Assembly: GCA_905250125.1 (NCBI GenBank)
Contig: CAJNOL010001255.1
Span: forward strand, 1 to 64,000
DNA: 64,000 nt
From: Rotaria sordida
Lineage: Eukaryota > Rotifera > Eurotatoria > Philodinida > Philodinidae
Direction of reading: 5' to 3'
In this document: piece after piece, positions 10,348 to 22,800 of the stretch
Layout of the letters: each line of letters begins with the position of its first letter
Numbering within the stretch: position 1 is the first letter of the stretch
Made by a program: the position numbers and the translations under genes
Notes under the pieces: model-generated
Seen by the model: only the letters and a program-made list of their open reading frames with translations
Database searches by the model: none
Told to the model about the DNA's origin: nothing

Positions 10348-10560
10348 GTTACTCGTGCTGGTCGATTTGGTACAAAAGGTTTAGCAATAACATATGTTGC
10401 TAATGAAAGTGATGCAGAAATTCTGAATGAAATTCAAAGTCGTTTTGAAGTACAAATTACTGAAATGTCCGATGAAATCAATGCAAATACCCATAGTAAA
10501 TTTTTTTTTTTAATTTATTTATATTCTAATAATTTTCTTCTAGGTGAAAGTCGTCGTTAA
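10348..10560 (+). pseudogene. UAP56/DDX39B helicase 3' fragment, right copy
   Basis: Two exons are joined by a 48-base intron. 10348-10495 follows a normal acceptor (CATTAG) and encodes [20 protein letters not shown] and [19 protein letters not shown]. 10544-10560 encodes ESRR and the stop. AATAAA signals follow about 100 bases downstream. Here the motif VI context and both splice sites look normal, but no upstream helicase exons follow the intron sequence at 10160-10347. Over the shared exon it differs from the left copy at about one base in ten. It is either the severed end of a once-active gene or a partial duplicate. Confidence 0.8.
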
Positions 10561-13500
10561 TTATCAGATCTTATTAGTTCAAACGAAATATATAAACTCT
10601 TTTTTATCTCATCTCATTTATTGTCATTATCACTTTTCGTTTGTTTTTCTTTATTTTGGTAATAAATTTGTGTGTAGATGAAGTAGAGAATATGAATGTA
10701 TTACTCTGATCGTTCAAACACTGTCTTCTTTTTTTCTTGTACTTTTTCTTTGATGGTTACAGCCAAGAACAACAATAAAAGATTTTTAGAAACATACACA
10801 TGTATTAGAGGTTAAAAATAACATATGAGAATCGCTTCAGTTCGGTTTTTTTGTAATGGTGTGGTGCTCTATCTTTTTTATTTGTCTTGCTGTTCTCTTT
10901 GTTGAAGATCAAAAATGTCTATGATGGATAAAATCTATCTTGAACCAACAGAAAGTTGACATATAAGACAAAGTTTTCTTCGAAGGTATTTGTTTTATGT
11001 GATATGGAATTTGATATCCTTGGGAAAGAATTAACTCAAGAATATTGATATATTTCTACTTGTCTAGCACATGCTTTCTTTTGTGTATAAATAAAATTCA
11101 ATCATTCTTTGCTATTCTTTGTGAGACTTTGGATATTACTAATATCCTTGATGAGATAGATTAAAGAAAAATTTCGTTTTTTTTTCATATGATTTCAGAA
11201 GAAATGAAACGAATGGACTCAAGTTATCATTTTTGTAGTGTTTATCTTTTTTATTTTTTTAAGTTACTTTGCAAGAATTAAAATAATCTACCTAATTTGA
11301 TGTTGCTATTGTCTTTTTATACATATTGTTTTTTTTTAAGTAAATTAATGTTTGATTTAAATAAATACACAATTATAACGAACAAAGAGCAGCAAAATTC
11401 AGCTATTAGTTAAAAAAAATCGATGAAATTAAATCATTTTTTTTCGAAAGAAATCGTTTAATATAATAGATTGCAATAAAGAATTATTGAAATGCAAAAA
11501 TATACAATGCTATTCACTTTTCAATACTCTTTCTAACAATATACTTAAAAACATCAAAATTTATAACAAAACATTTCTCTAGTTAGTAATTAATAAAAAA
11601 TTTTATAATAAAATCTATCCCGTTCAAATTTTGCATCTAATAGGATATTTTTGAAAATTGTCTGTTTTTCGGTAACGATATGATTGGCAAAATCCTTGAC
11701 GCATCTTACATTTTTACTTGATAGCGAAAATTTCAAGTTCCTTCTTTTTCTTCTTCATGCTACAATCAATTAGATCTAGAATAAGTGGTTTGTGTAGAGC
11801 TTGACTCTAACTTTATATAGCACTCACAAGATGTCATTTACTTCCTTTCTTTCGCAAGAAAACACGAAAGTAAAAAGTATCTTCAACTTTTCTGGTCTAC
11901 TTTACGTACATGTATTTTGTTAATTATCTTTCATCAACATCGATTCTGATTGTGCAAGTTCTTAATTAAAGAGAGACCCAAAAAAAAACAAAGAGTGCCA
12001 TGACAAGAATTCAATGGGAAACATTCATAAGGGTACCTACACTCAAAATGAAGATTTTTCTCTTAAATGCATTCGGACAGATTCTTAGATTTTTTTTGTG
12101 AGAGTTGAACAGTTTCAGTTCTACTCCACCAAAATATCTATAATATTGAGAAAAGTTCATAACAGTTAATTGAATTAAATGATATTGTTCAAGATAAAGA
12201 CCAATTGTTCTAATACAATCTATTAATGAGTATGTTACATATAGAAGAGCTAATATGAAAGAAGAGCTATTTAGAATTTTCTCAACGGACTTTTCGGACA
12301 TTTCTCATAACCTTTTAATTTCGTTAAGAAGAAAAAACATCTCTTCAAGTCATCATCTTCTATTCGCTAGAGACAATATATTGTATATATTGTTTTCGCT
12401 GATGACAATCTATATCTCAGACAAACAATAGATCGTCTTTACTATTTACTTTGATTCATCATAGTAACATAGATTTTTATTAGATCAGTTTATTTACTTT
12501 TTGAAGTAAATGTAACAAGCAAATTTCAGTTTTGTCTAACAACTTGCCACACCCTCCCTTCCTTTACGCCTATCATTATGCACGACGAACAAGAATGTAC
12601 GAAATATGAAGGAATAGGAAATATATCAATTAATACTCGTCAAAGAAAGATTTTACTACAGAAAATAAATGATTAAATCTGATGAAATACATATTGTGAT
12701 AGCAAAATAAAGCGAAAATCTGCATTTTCCCATAGGAAAAACTCATATCGCACGTTTGCTTAGACTAACGCTAGCATATTGCAGTACTCATAAGAACTGG
12801 CGGCAGCAGTTACAGCATTCGGTTTCAGGTATAAACGATTGCAGAGGGTGTTTTCTATTCAAATTCGAATTATTTATTCGAAAGAATTCAAATTAATCGA
12901 GAAGAAAACAGTTTCAGAATATATTTTATTAAGACAAATTTTTGTAGCACCATCTATTATAAAAAAAACTTATTTTATAACAGAGATCGATATGGACTCT
13001 GTGGCTAGTACACGCAACTCAGACACATCAACGTCGAAAATAACTCTATCTACTCGAATTGGTTTGAAAAAAAGCATTATTCTCATTGAAGCCAAATTCT
13101 TTCAAGTGGCTTCTTAGACATCGATCAAGATCACTTGAAGTCAGACAGATTCATATTAGAAATTTTGTCAAGTTCACTTCACTCTTGTTCTTTGTGAGAA
13201 GAATGAGAATCGTATGTTAATCTCATAATAATTCAATGTTGATATATTTCTGGATGCCGTTTAGTATGACGGTATTACAAGACGAAGACATTACAGATGT
13301 AATAACATTAACAACTGTAACCATTTATTGACTATTATATTCAAGAAATAACTTCTTATAAGTAACTCATATGACAAAAGAAAAAAGTAAATATTATTTA
13401 TTAATAGTTAAAGGTAGAGTTTCATGCAATATTTATTCTTTTATACTCACAAGAGATAATTATTATAAAAATATTCAAAATAAAAAAACAAAGAAAAAGT

Positions 13501-13564
13501 TTGTCTTATTGATTTTTCAGTCTTATTTTCAAACGTATTGTTTAGGAAATATTTGGAAGACTTG
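10561..13564. other. Long gene-poor AT-rich stretch
   Basis: No family recognised. Two open frames deserve mention only for completeness: 12011-12301 on the minus strand (96 codons from ATG, with a hydrophobic patch near residues 10-40) and 12839-13117 on the plus strand. Neither has a recognisable domain, splice context or flanking signals. 10561-10760 is probably the 3' UTR region of the right UAP56 copy. Confidence 0.35.
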
Positions 13565-14235
13565 CTACAATGCCTTATTATTAATAAAAACACGAACATC
13601 ATCCATACGATAATCCAATGTGATTGGTGATCCTTGTTTGATTGTCATAACATTTGAAAACGCCTATTTTCATACATTAAGAAAAAACAAACAAAATTTC
13701 TACACATATTCATATTATGTCAATATTATCTCTTTCTTGTTTAACAATTTTAACTGCATCTTTACCATTTCTACCAACTAATTCAGGCCATTGAGTTTTT
13801 TTAAGAGTCGGTATTGTACCTAAAATTATCAAGAAATATTTAGTAAAAATAAGTTGTTTTTTTCTCTAACTTTTAACAAGTATAACAGGTAGATCAATAA
13901 ATTTTGATCGATCAAGATCAATTGAATTTACTCTTATATGAACATCATTTATATATAATAATTCATTATTTTTATTTATTATATTGACATGTTAGAAATA
14001 AAAACTTCCATCAATTATTTGTTTTGGTTTATATTTTATTGGAAATACCATTGGATAATCGAATATCTTTACCTGTATATATGTGGAATAACTCTTGCTG
14101 GAGCATCAGCAAGTGTTCTTTCTTGTAATTCAACTGTCAATATTCCATCAGGTTCAATTGATATACGTTAATCACTAGGAAAAACAACTCGATCACATAA
14201 ACTAAGATTTTGTTCTTTCTTTGCAAGAATTCTTG
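13565..14235 (-). pseudogene. YbaY-like domain plus potato inhibitor I domain, broken
   Basis: Read on the minus strand, the upstream part (14235 to about 13868) encodes pieces of the bacterial YbaY lipoprotein domain: ISIEPDGILTVELQERTLAD then APARVI, YPMVFPIKYKPKQIIDGSFY and DRSKFIDLPVILVK. They lie in different frames and with an in-frame TAA before ISIEP. The downstream part (about 13815-13565) encodes a potato-inhibitor-I (eglin-like) domain: WPELVGRNGKDAVKIVKQE, then after a short intron NVMTIKQGSPITLDYR and DDVRVFI. A premature TAG removes its last residues. YbaY domains are bacterial and inhibitor I proteins block serine proteases. Their order here suggests one two-domain secreted inhibitor gene, possibly gained by transfer, now dead. 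Confidence 0.55.
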
Positions 14236-15310
14236 CATCTTAAAAATAAAAATATATCAAAAGCATGTGGAATTTTCTATAGACTTACCAGTTGAAGAAA
14301 TCAAGTAAATACCACCAATAACAATAAGTTATATATTGATGATTTAATCTAGAAATATATCATTTAGAACTTAACTTACTTTTCTAAGAACAATTATATC
14401 AGTTGACCATATCTATACGCCTGCATAGATTTTATATAGAAAGAAAAAAAACGAATGATTTCTACGCTACAGACAATATATATAGATAGATGATATATAA
14501 TCATGGTGATATGTGAACAGTAACAGAATAACTTATCTTGTTTTTCCATAAAGTATAACGGCTTCTTCTTTATAGTTAAAAGTAACTAGTTGTGGAAAAT
14601 AAATGATAAGAGATAGATATCTCGAGCATGAGAAATGATTGCAATTGAAAAATGATGACGGATATGTGTTGTTCTGTCGTGCACATTATTGCAAAATAAA
14701 TATATCACTGCCTTTTTTTTACGTTCTTCCGAATAGATGCGCAACGATTACTAGGAAACAAACTAATTAATTAATCATTCGTTCGAGTTCGTTAAAAGTA
14801 TTAGTGTACGTTGAAAATATTGAAGATAATCGTTATCTAGGAAGGTGAGAATGAAAGACGTATTTCGTTGTCATATTATAATTGAAGCATCATCTGATGG
14901 TGATGTTCAACAGCAGTGTGGCAATCGTCCATAGAATAGAACATTCGAATGGAAAACATTTATTGATAATACGAACAGTAGGAAATCTAATGATATAATT
15001 CAATGAATTTTATGATGGTTTGAAATAAAATAAGATAAAAAATCAAATGAAAATTTATCCGTTTTTCGTACGTGTCTTTTTCTAGGGAAGATCTGTTGAG
15101 TCGAACAGATCTAATAAATGAACAGTTTTTAAATAGATTTGTTATTGTGGCAACACATTATCTTGTTCAAGGATTAGCACGAGGTTTGATAAACATATTC
15201 AACAAAAACAAAAATCCGTTTTTTTCATCCAGTTCGATTTTGTTAGTTGAACGTCTTTATTATACCGATGTGATAAATGTAGGAAACTTTATTGTTAAAA
15301 TATGTTTTAG
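14236..15310. other. No recognised gene
   Basis: AT-rich sequence without a family signature. The frame at 15072-15353 is open but has no ATG at its start and no recognised motif. Confidence 0.35.
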
Positions 15311-15313
15311 AAA

Positions 15314-15600
15314 ATGGTGTTACCAAAAACATTTCTTTCATCATCGAAATTGAAAGATTATTTAGAATTAATTAAAAAATCCGATAGACCACAAATAAAA
15401 AAAAAACGAAAGATTTTTTTAATTTATTCTATATAATATTAAGAATTTATTTAGATCGTCGATTACGTTCATCAAGTAAAGCCATGATCACTCGACGTCA
15501 AACTGGTTTAATTGATTCATTATCCAGTGATCTTTTATTTTATTCATCGAATAGAAATAAACGTCAAAGACGACAATCAGCTAATTCATCATCAAAATAA
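15314..15600 (+). CDS. Unrecognised small basic protein fragment
   Basis: Two coding-like blocks are visible. The first (ATG 15314) encodes a lysine-rich segment with SKLKDYLELIKKSDRPQIKK. The second (15455-15600, after a TTTATTTAG acceptor) encodes a basic tail with DRRLRSSSKAMITRRQTG and ends NSSSK-stop. Codon usage resembles the real genes of the window. No GT donor joins the blocks, so either the splice site is lost or the first block simply ends at its own stop near 15435. The family is unknown. A nuclear or RNA-binding role would be a guess from composition only. Confidence 0.3.
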
Positions 15601-17000
15601 ACATTTCCTTCTAAGTTAATTAAATTAGACTTCTAGAAATAAATAATCGAAAACGATTTCTCGATTAATATTCTTTTGAATGTTTAGTATTAATACCGTT
15701 AATTTGTGATCAATTTCATATTTATATAATAAAATTTTACAAGACAGACTCGAAAATAAAGATATGCAAGAGAAAAAGAATAAAACTAACGATATTAGAA
15801 TCGAAACTATAGATTACTGAGAAATTTTCTATTTGTTTTTGAGTGAATCATCTATATAAAAATAAACTTAGAAAAGAAAACTAAAAAAAAAGTCAGACTT
15901 TTCAATGAGAAATTTGTTCTTAATGATTTTAATATTTAATATAGTTCCAATGTTTCCATATACGATTTCCTAAGCATTCATTTCAATATACAAAATTCAT
16001 CAGATAATCTTTATTATTGACAAACTTGAGAAAACAAAACACGACTAAATTTTAATATTTTCATCCAGATTTCCTTTTCCGGAACAGTAGTGGATTTAGA
16101 GCGCGGCCACTAGGGGCGATCGTTCCTTACTTTCGAACCATTTTTCTCATCAGTGAGCCGACACAACCTCTCATTTGACTTCAAAACAATTTTTTTACTA
16201 TCTGCGCCATTGTTTCAGAAGCGCGATTTAGAAGTTGGTGCGGGAAAACATTTATTTTTAGAATCGAGAACATCTAACGTCTCGTAGAAAATCCAGGAGA
16301 TAGAGCCAATGGGTTATTTCGAGACGTTGGACTCGACAGACTCTAGCTCTGATAAATGTCTAGGATGTGTTAGTTGACAAATAAAATATCTTCTATCGTT
16401 CGCAGTGGCTATACAATGTCCGAAAATTTTCGATCGAATGGGCTCTATGAGGAGAGCCCAGGAGATGTTCGAAGAGGCGTCACATCCACACTGGATAATC
16501 TATTGATAAATTTGTTTTTCTCTTGAAACTTATTCGTGACATGACTGATTACAAATAAATTTATTTACCATGTAAGAGAAAACAAATGTTTTACTTCTGA
16601 TGGAAGGTTAGAATTAATAGTCTTCGAATCGTTGTTATCCTATGAGAAAATATTTAATTAACAAAATTCATTTTTCGAACATATCAGTCAACGTTCTATT
16701 CAATGATTGCAAACAATTCCATGGCTCATACTATTTTAGTCAGATATACTTTCATATCTGATTGATAATTGATTCAACAAATAAATATAAATCATATTGA
16801 TAATAATAATATAATTATATCTGATAATGATAGACTATTTCAAGAGAACTACCTTATTAACAAAAAAAAACACTGTCTTTTGAGATTTATATACTTTTGT
16901 TTGTTTAAGTAGCGTTAGTATCAATTAAAAATGATCTTAAGGCATTAAATTGACTTGTAATTCGATATAAATATGTTCGTGTTAGTAATAAATAATAATG
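15601..17000. other. No recognised gene
   Basis: Nothing with a family signature. 16085-16500 is richer in G and C and contains a motif shared with the window start (reverse complement of GGAACGATCGCCCC), which suggests a dispersed repeat. Confidence 0.35.
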
Positions 17001-18215
17001 AAATTTAATATGATAGTCGTACCTGTATCTATTTAACTCGATGATATAATACGATATTCACCTCGATTTGAACAATTCAAGAAATATTTCTCCTAATTAT
17101 TATCGTTTTATTGTCAATTGCATTAACAAAACGAATTAAAGAAATTATTCTTGAGAATATTAATTATTATCAAAATGAAACGCAACAACAATCAAAAATC
17201 TAAGTAAATATTAAAAAAACGTTAACTTTAAAATTGTTATTTCTCTTCTATTAGATCTGCAAAAAAATCTCTTAATTGATTTTATTCCAATTCTAATCGT
17301 TTTCAACTCGAGAATTAATTATGATTGAAATATTTAAATAATTTCTTCTCTTTATGATATATTTTCATTTACCAATATAACAGATCTACTTCAATCATCA
17401 CAATCTTTTTTTTATTTACAACAACATCAAACATTTTAATTATTTTTAATTATTTTAAATCGTCTTATTTCATCATCATCAACAACTGAAAAAACAAATT
17501 GTCGTTGATCATTATTTAGTGCTAAACGAACGATATTAAATCGTTGTTTAGAAATTGATTTATCTCCAGATGAAATTGTTTATCAAGATTATCAATATTA
17601 TTTATTAAATTATCTTAGAATAACATTAAATAGAAATGATCAGATATTTAATTAAACATTGAATAACAGAACCAACGATTTATTCATAATCTTATTGAAC
17701 AATTTTATATCTTTATCTACAAATCAACGATTTATTACTTGAAATAGTTCCAATTTCATTAAATCAATCATCAACATTTGAAATTTCTTCAAAATAATTT
17801 AAGAATTTTTCTTTAAATTATATTAAAACGAAAAAATTCTCAATTAATATGTTTATTTATGGGATTTATTTCTTCAAACTATTTCTCAAAGTCAATAGAT
17901 CAATTAACAGTTGAATATTTTCAAATTTTCTTAGATTTTTTCATCAAATAACAATTCCACAAGTGTTTAAATATTCTTTTACAAATTCTTGAAATTATTC
18001 AGACAAAAAAATATTATGTTTATTTACTAATTCTATTTGAAAATATTACGAAATTCAACAATTCATATCAAAACAATGATATAAGACCGACAACAACATT
18101 TTTATCAAATTTAAAGAAAAAATAATTCAAATTATCTTCATGGATTTACATTTTAAAATCTTTAGAATTATCTTATTCAACAATTAGATTTTACAAAAAT
18201 AAATAAAGGTTAAAA
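17000..18215 (+). pseudogene. Heavily decayed coding tract A
   Basis: Codon-like periodicity and runs of plausible protein are interrupted by stops and frame changes every few dozen bases, for example ILNRCLEIDLSPDEIVYQDY near 17530-17590. The protein family was not recognised. Similar tracts occur at 20390-21640 and 23800-25200 on the same strand. They may be remnants of one large gene split by insertions, but that is inference. Confidence 0.35.
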
Positions 18216-18367
18216 CACATTATCTCCTCTTCGAATTCCTATATAAGAATATTTACTAGAGATGTCAAGGATAACCCTGGACATCTCTAACCTAATACTA
18301 TTTTCCTATCTATCAACTTTAGAGTCTTCCAACTAGGGTAGGGTAAGTAGGGAGCTACCAATACAAT

Positions 18368-18620
18368 CTTTTACTTTTTCTCAAGTCCAGTTAGACATTT
18401 TTGTGGACTCGCTGCTTCCCAGTAAAGAACTACGGGAACAAGATATGACTCTATGATGAACTTTGTTTCTGAGAGTAGGGAATAGATAGTTAAAACCTTG
18501 ATCTTTTACTTGTTCATGTAGACGAACGGGTGGCAGATAGAACCCATCGGGTCCAAGTCCAACATTTTTATAAAGCAGGTCTGGATTCGAGTTCGAAAAA
18601 AGTTTGGACCCGAATGGTAT
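18368..18620. repeat. Dispersed repeat R1, copy 1
   Basis: This copy shares a ~200-base series of matching blocks with 26606-26840: CTTTTACTTTTT, CAACATTTTTATGGATCCGCTGC (diverged), CTGAGAGTAG, CCTTGATC(T/G)TTTACTTGTTCATGTA. Both copies are followed by a stretch with degenerate GAGTC/GGATCC motifs. It is probably an old non-autonomous element. The minus-strand open frame inside it has no family match I know. Confidence 0.6.
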
Positions 18621-20389
18621 GAACAATGCGTAGTTTGCGATAGTTACCGAATAGAAAAAGACGAACGAATATATCCGATATCCTCGGAATGACTATTCAA
18701 TAGTAGTTAAACCTCTTCCTTCAATAGAAGAGTCACAATATCGGAAAAATGAGTATCTCTATATGAAAAATATGTCTAGTTTTCAGGGTTTTCAGCTGAA
18801 GATCTTTGTGTTTTCTAAAAAATGTTTTTAATTAAAAATTCTAAAAATAAGTGAGATAGAATCGAAGATTACTTTCGAAGGTTTGCATGCTTGAACATAA
18901 TAGAAGAAGCATGCTCTTCTATGACAAGAAAGGGTATAGAGAATTTTTTTCATTATATCAAAGTTGCCTTTCATCGAGTTCGGGTGCGAGTCGAAAATTC
19001 TTGGATCCAACTGGCTCCGAGTCCACGAAAACATGAACCCGCAACTTCTAAAGGTGGAAGTCTTCTTGAATTGGGAAAGGTTTAGAAAATTTTTCTCAGT
19101 TAAGGTATAGAAAAAAGCTTATTCTGCAAATTTCTAATGCCGATAAATAATTGTTCTTAATTAGGATTTGGTTTTTTTTATTTTTTACGAAAATTATTTG
19201 CTTATAGATTATCCTGCATTGAAGACATTAGAATTTAATGGACATTATAACAATTGTTAAAAGCCTATCAATCTAGAACAATTCTCATGATGAAAAGAAA
19301 ACGAAAATAAACTAATGAGGATATGTCCTTAGACGATAAATCACTTTTGAGATAAGTCTTACCTGATTAGATGAATTCTATTGAAATTAGAGGACCTATA
19401 ATTATAATTCATAGTTATGGATCTTTCTTCTTGAATCATGGGTGGACATTTGGAGTTTGTTTTTTCTTTTAAAATTAGTTCAATCACAATGCATAATAGA
19501 TTTTAGTATCTTCTATTCGGACATATAACTATGACGAACGTAGATTACTTTGTTGCATAATAGAATATTTCAATATTTTATATACTAGAAAATAAATTTC
19601 ATATTTTCACAATGAATAAATTCCATTGAGAATTTGATTATTTTCAAAGCCGATTGTCAAGATAATTAAAGGTGAACTATGCTATTTTATTGAAAATTTT
19701 ATTAGAATACCCATAGATAACACACATCTCAAAACCTATTTACAAACAGTTAAATAAACTAAGATCAATCGATTTTCAATTCGGACTCTATGCATGAGGT
19801 GGTCGACTACAATCAGATATAACAAAAAACTCAAAAGGATAAATCCTCTTAGATCTTTTATTAAGATTTATATGTATTTTAGCCTTGGATAAATCGAATG
19901 ATAGTATTTCGACCTGAGATTTTCCCACGGAGAAATCTCTTCGTCAGTAGAAACCTCTGAAAATTTCAGCTCTAAAGACAATTTCCTTTCCGATATATCA
20001 AGGCCCAAAAATGATTTGTGTGTTAGTAAAGATGCTAGAATTTTCTCTTTTTTCGAACTTTAACATCTCGCGAAGAAAACATTCTTTTCAGTTGAAATGT
20101 TTCGACGCATTCTACTAACAAATAGATCTGACTGTGAACAAAATCTCAGGTTGAAATACCGTCATTCTATATGCTGGTATATACCATGTCGAAGGCTAAC
20201 ACTTCCATTAACAAATGCCTACAAATCTCGACCAAAAACCTAAGGACATTTATCACGTTTTTTTTCATATTTCACAAGAGTCTACTTTATGCAGTGAGTC
20301 CGAATTTAAAAGCGATTTATCCGTTGAAAACGTTCTTTGATAAAAGTGAGAATAATTGTTGGCATAAAATGTTTTTTTATTTCTAATCT
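18621..20389. other. No recognised gene
   Basis: Mixed sequence with short open frames only. The stretch 18950-19070 contains GAGTC/GGATCC motifs like those after repeat R1 copy 2, so it may be more of the same repeat. Confidence 0.35.
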
Positions 20390-21640
20390 TTAGAAGGATT
20401 GACTAATAGATTAATAAAAGAATATAATCATCGTTTTATGGCGTATACTTGATTATTTATCAGCATAAAATGAATTTATTGAAAATATGAATATATTTTA
20501 TGAAACAATATATTTATTAGATTTATTTCGTCTTAACAAAAAAAAAAGTTCTAGATGATAAATATATAAAAGAATTTGTTTGAAAATAAATCAGATTTCC
20601 TAATATTGAATCGTTTAAAAATAAAAATAAGAAATCCTATTCTCTATTTTATTTAATTGTTTATTAAATATTATTAGAAAATTTAACTTGAACATCAGAA
20701 GAAATAAATAATTTATATAAATTATCATTAAATACAAATCCATATATTCATTCATTATTATTAATATCTATAACAAATAAATGTTTAAGACAATAACAAT
20801 TCCAACATTAACAAATCATTTTCAAGAATTAAATTATAAATTAGAACAAGAAAATAATTTCAATTATATATTTATTCGACAAATTCTTCAAATGTTTATT
20901 AACAATTTATCCACAAATCAATGATAAACAATTATTTATTGAAATAGAACTTTATATAAATTTAAAATTTCTTAAACAATAAATTAAATAAAAAGATCTT
21001 AATAGAGAAACAATAGAAAATTCTATAAATATATTTAAAATACAAAGTTAATAAAAATATTCGAAATAATATAATAAGATGATGAAGATATTTCTAATGA
21101 TTTATTTACATATCTTTATCAACAATTTCAACGAAATATATTTCAAAATTGTTTGTTATCATTGAATTTATTTTATTTAACATAAAAAGCAAATGTTATC
21201 TTTATCAATATTTGGAACAATCTTTATTTTATTTATGAAAATTTTGTTCATATTCAAATCAATTTCAATTATTTATAGAAGATTTTAATTATATTCATTA
21301 TTTAATTAATCAACAATTATCACAATCTGTATCAAACACTTTTTTTATTACACAATAATGAAATAAATCAATTATATACAATTGAACAATATAAACATTT
21401 ATTAGAAAACATTTACAATATATTTTATTTAACAAAAAATATCATCGTACAAATATGATTCGAGAAGAACGTTTATTTCTAAATATTATCTCTATTAATA
21501 CAATTAGGAAATCAATTATTAAAACAAAATAAATATCGATTAGATTTTTCACAACATTATACAATTATTTATTATTTTAGCTGAACATCGTTCAGATAAT
21601 CGACATAGATTTTTATTTCAACCGTCCTGCTATTTCTTTG
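20390..21640 (+). pseudogene. Heavily decayed coding tract B
   Basis: Many short plausible protein segments are broken by stops and shifts, for example IFYETIYLLDLFRLNKKK near 20485-20545 and LFTYLYQQFQRNIFQNCLLS near 21105-21160. The family was not recognised. The orientation matches tracts A and C. Confidence 0.35.
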
Positions 21641-22437
21641 GACACAAAGTATTTTTCATTTTTCATCACTAATACAGTCCTAATGTCTTCCTGTGAACTG
21701 AGGGATCTTCATTGTTAGTTAGTAATGTTTATTTATTTTCTATTCTATAAAAAAATTCTCCTAATGATGATTAGTATTTTTCATTCTAAACGATGTTTAG
21801 AACATTGCTCATGGAATCCTAATGCCACTGAAAGCAGCTAGTTTTCGATTAATTTAAAGAAAAAAGTCCGAATACATACGAAAAATTTTCTTGTTCGTTC
21901 TTCTCAAAATTGATTTTTACACAAAAAAAGTACGGCCCTTACTTTTTTTATTTTGAACAATATTGCTCTGGACAGTTTTTCGAGCGACACTGGATATTTG
22001 ACTCTTTTTATTCGAATGAAACAAGATAAATAGAAACCGAAAAACGTTGCTACTTCAAATAGTATCTTGTATATGTCAGAAAAACGTTTCAGTTCGATAG
22101 GACGTGTTGCGGCTAAGAAGCCGGAATGTGATTAGAGGAGCGCTTTTTAGCCTCTCTGACGTGGATATCCTCTATAAGTAAAGCACTTGAGAATTGTGAA
22201 TCTAACAATGAAGATATTTATATTGCACTTAAAACGATTAGATATATTCGAGTTAAATTAAAGTTTTCACCGAAAACACTAGTAAGTTAAAAATGTCGGC
22301 TGTTGTTGAAGTGTACAAACCCATATATTCGATTTAAAGACGTTTACAGTATATGTAAGCTGCTCGCAGTTTTTTCTTCTTTTTTCGTAATGATTGGACA
22401 GAGCTCATCAATGATACATAAGAAAACATCTGTTTCA
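21641..22437. other. No recognised gene
   Basis: Nothing supported. The short frame at 22303-22506 runs into the palindrome that follows. Confidence 0.35.
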
Positions 22438-22800
22438 AATAAAAAACAAGAAACTTTAAGAAAGACATTCAAGATAAGATCACTTTTATATCAACACTGT
22501 TCTTGACAACTTTTTAGTTATTTCAGATCTCCTATCGACCTCTTTTACGACTTAGTCCAGTGTATAGAAGTCTATCGAACAACAAAAACCTGAATAGTTC
22601 ATTGCAATTGACTGATGCTCAAATTTTTGAGTACAACGAAGTATTGTTGGCTTTGTTACCCGATAGACGTTACATAGACTGGACTAAGTCGTAATAGAGG
22701 TCGATAGGAGATCTGAAATAACTAAAAAGTTCTCAATAACAGTGTTGATATAAAAGTGATCTTATCTTGAATGTCTTTGTTAAAGTTTCGTTTTTTTTTG
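22438..22800. mobile_element. Palindromic element with ~140-bp arms
   Basis: The left arm (about 22438-22581) is the near-perfect reverse complement of the right arm (about 22653-22800). Matching blocks include AAAGACATTCAAGATAAGAT, TATCAACACTGTT, AGATCTCCTATCGACCTCTT and ACTTAGTCCAGTGTAT. The centre is about 70 bases. No transposase is present. It is unrelated by eye to the fold-back at 2357-2935. Confidence 0.75.

Noticed and set aside
12011..12301. 96-codon minus-strand frame as a membrane protein gene
   Set aside because: No family resemblance, no flanking signals. In an AT-rich stretch it may be chance, so it is only mentioned in the region entry.
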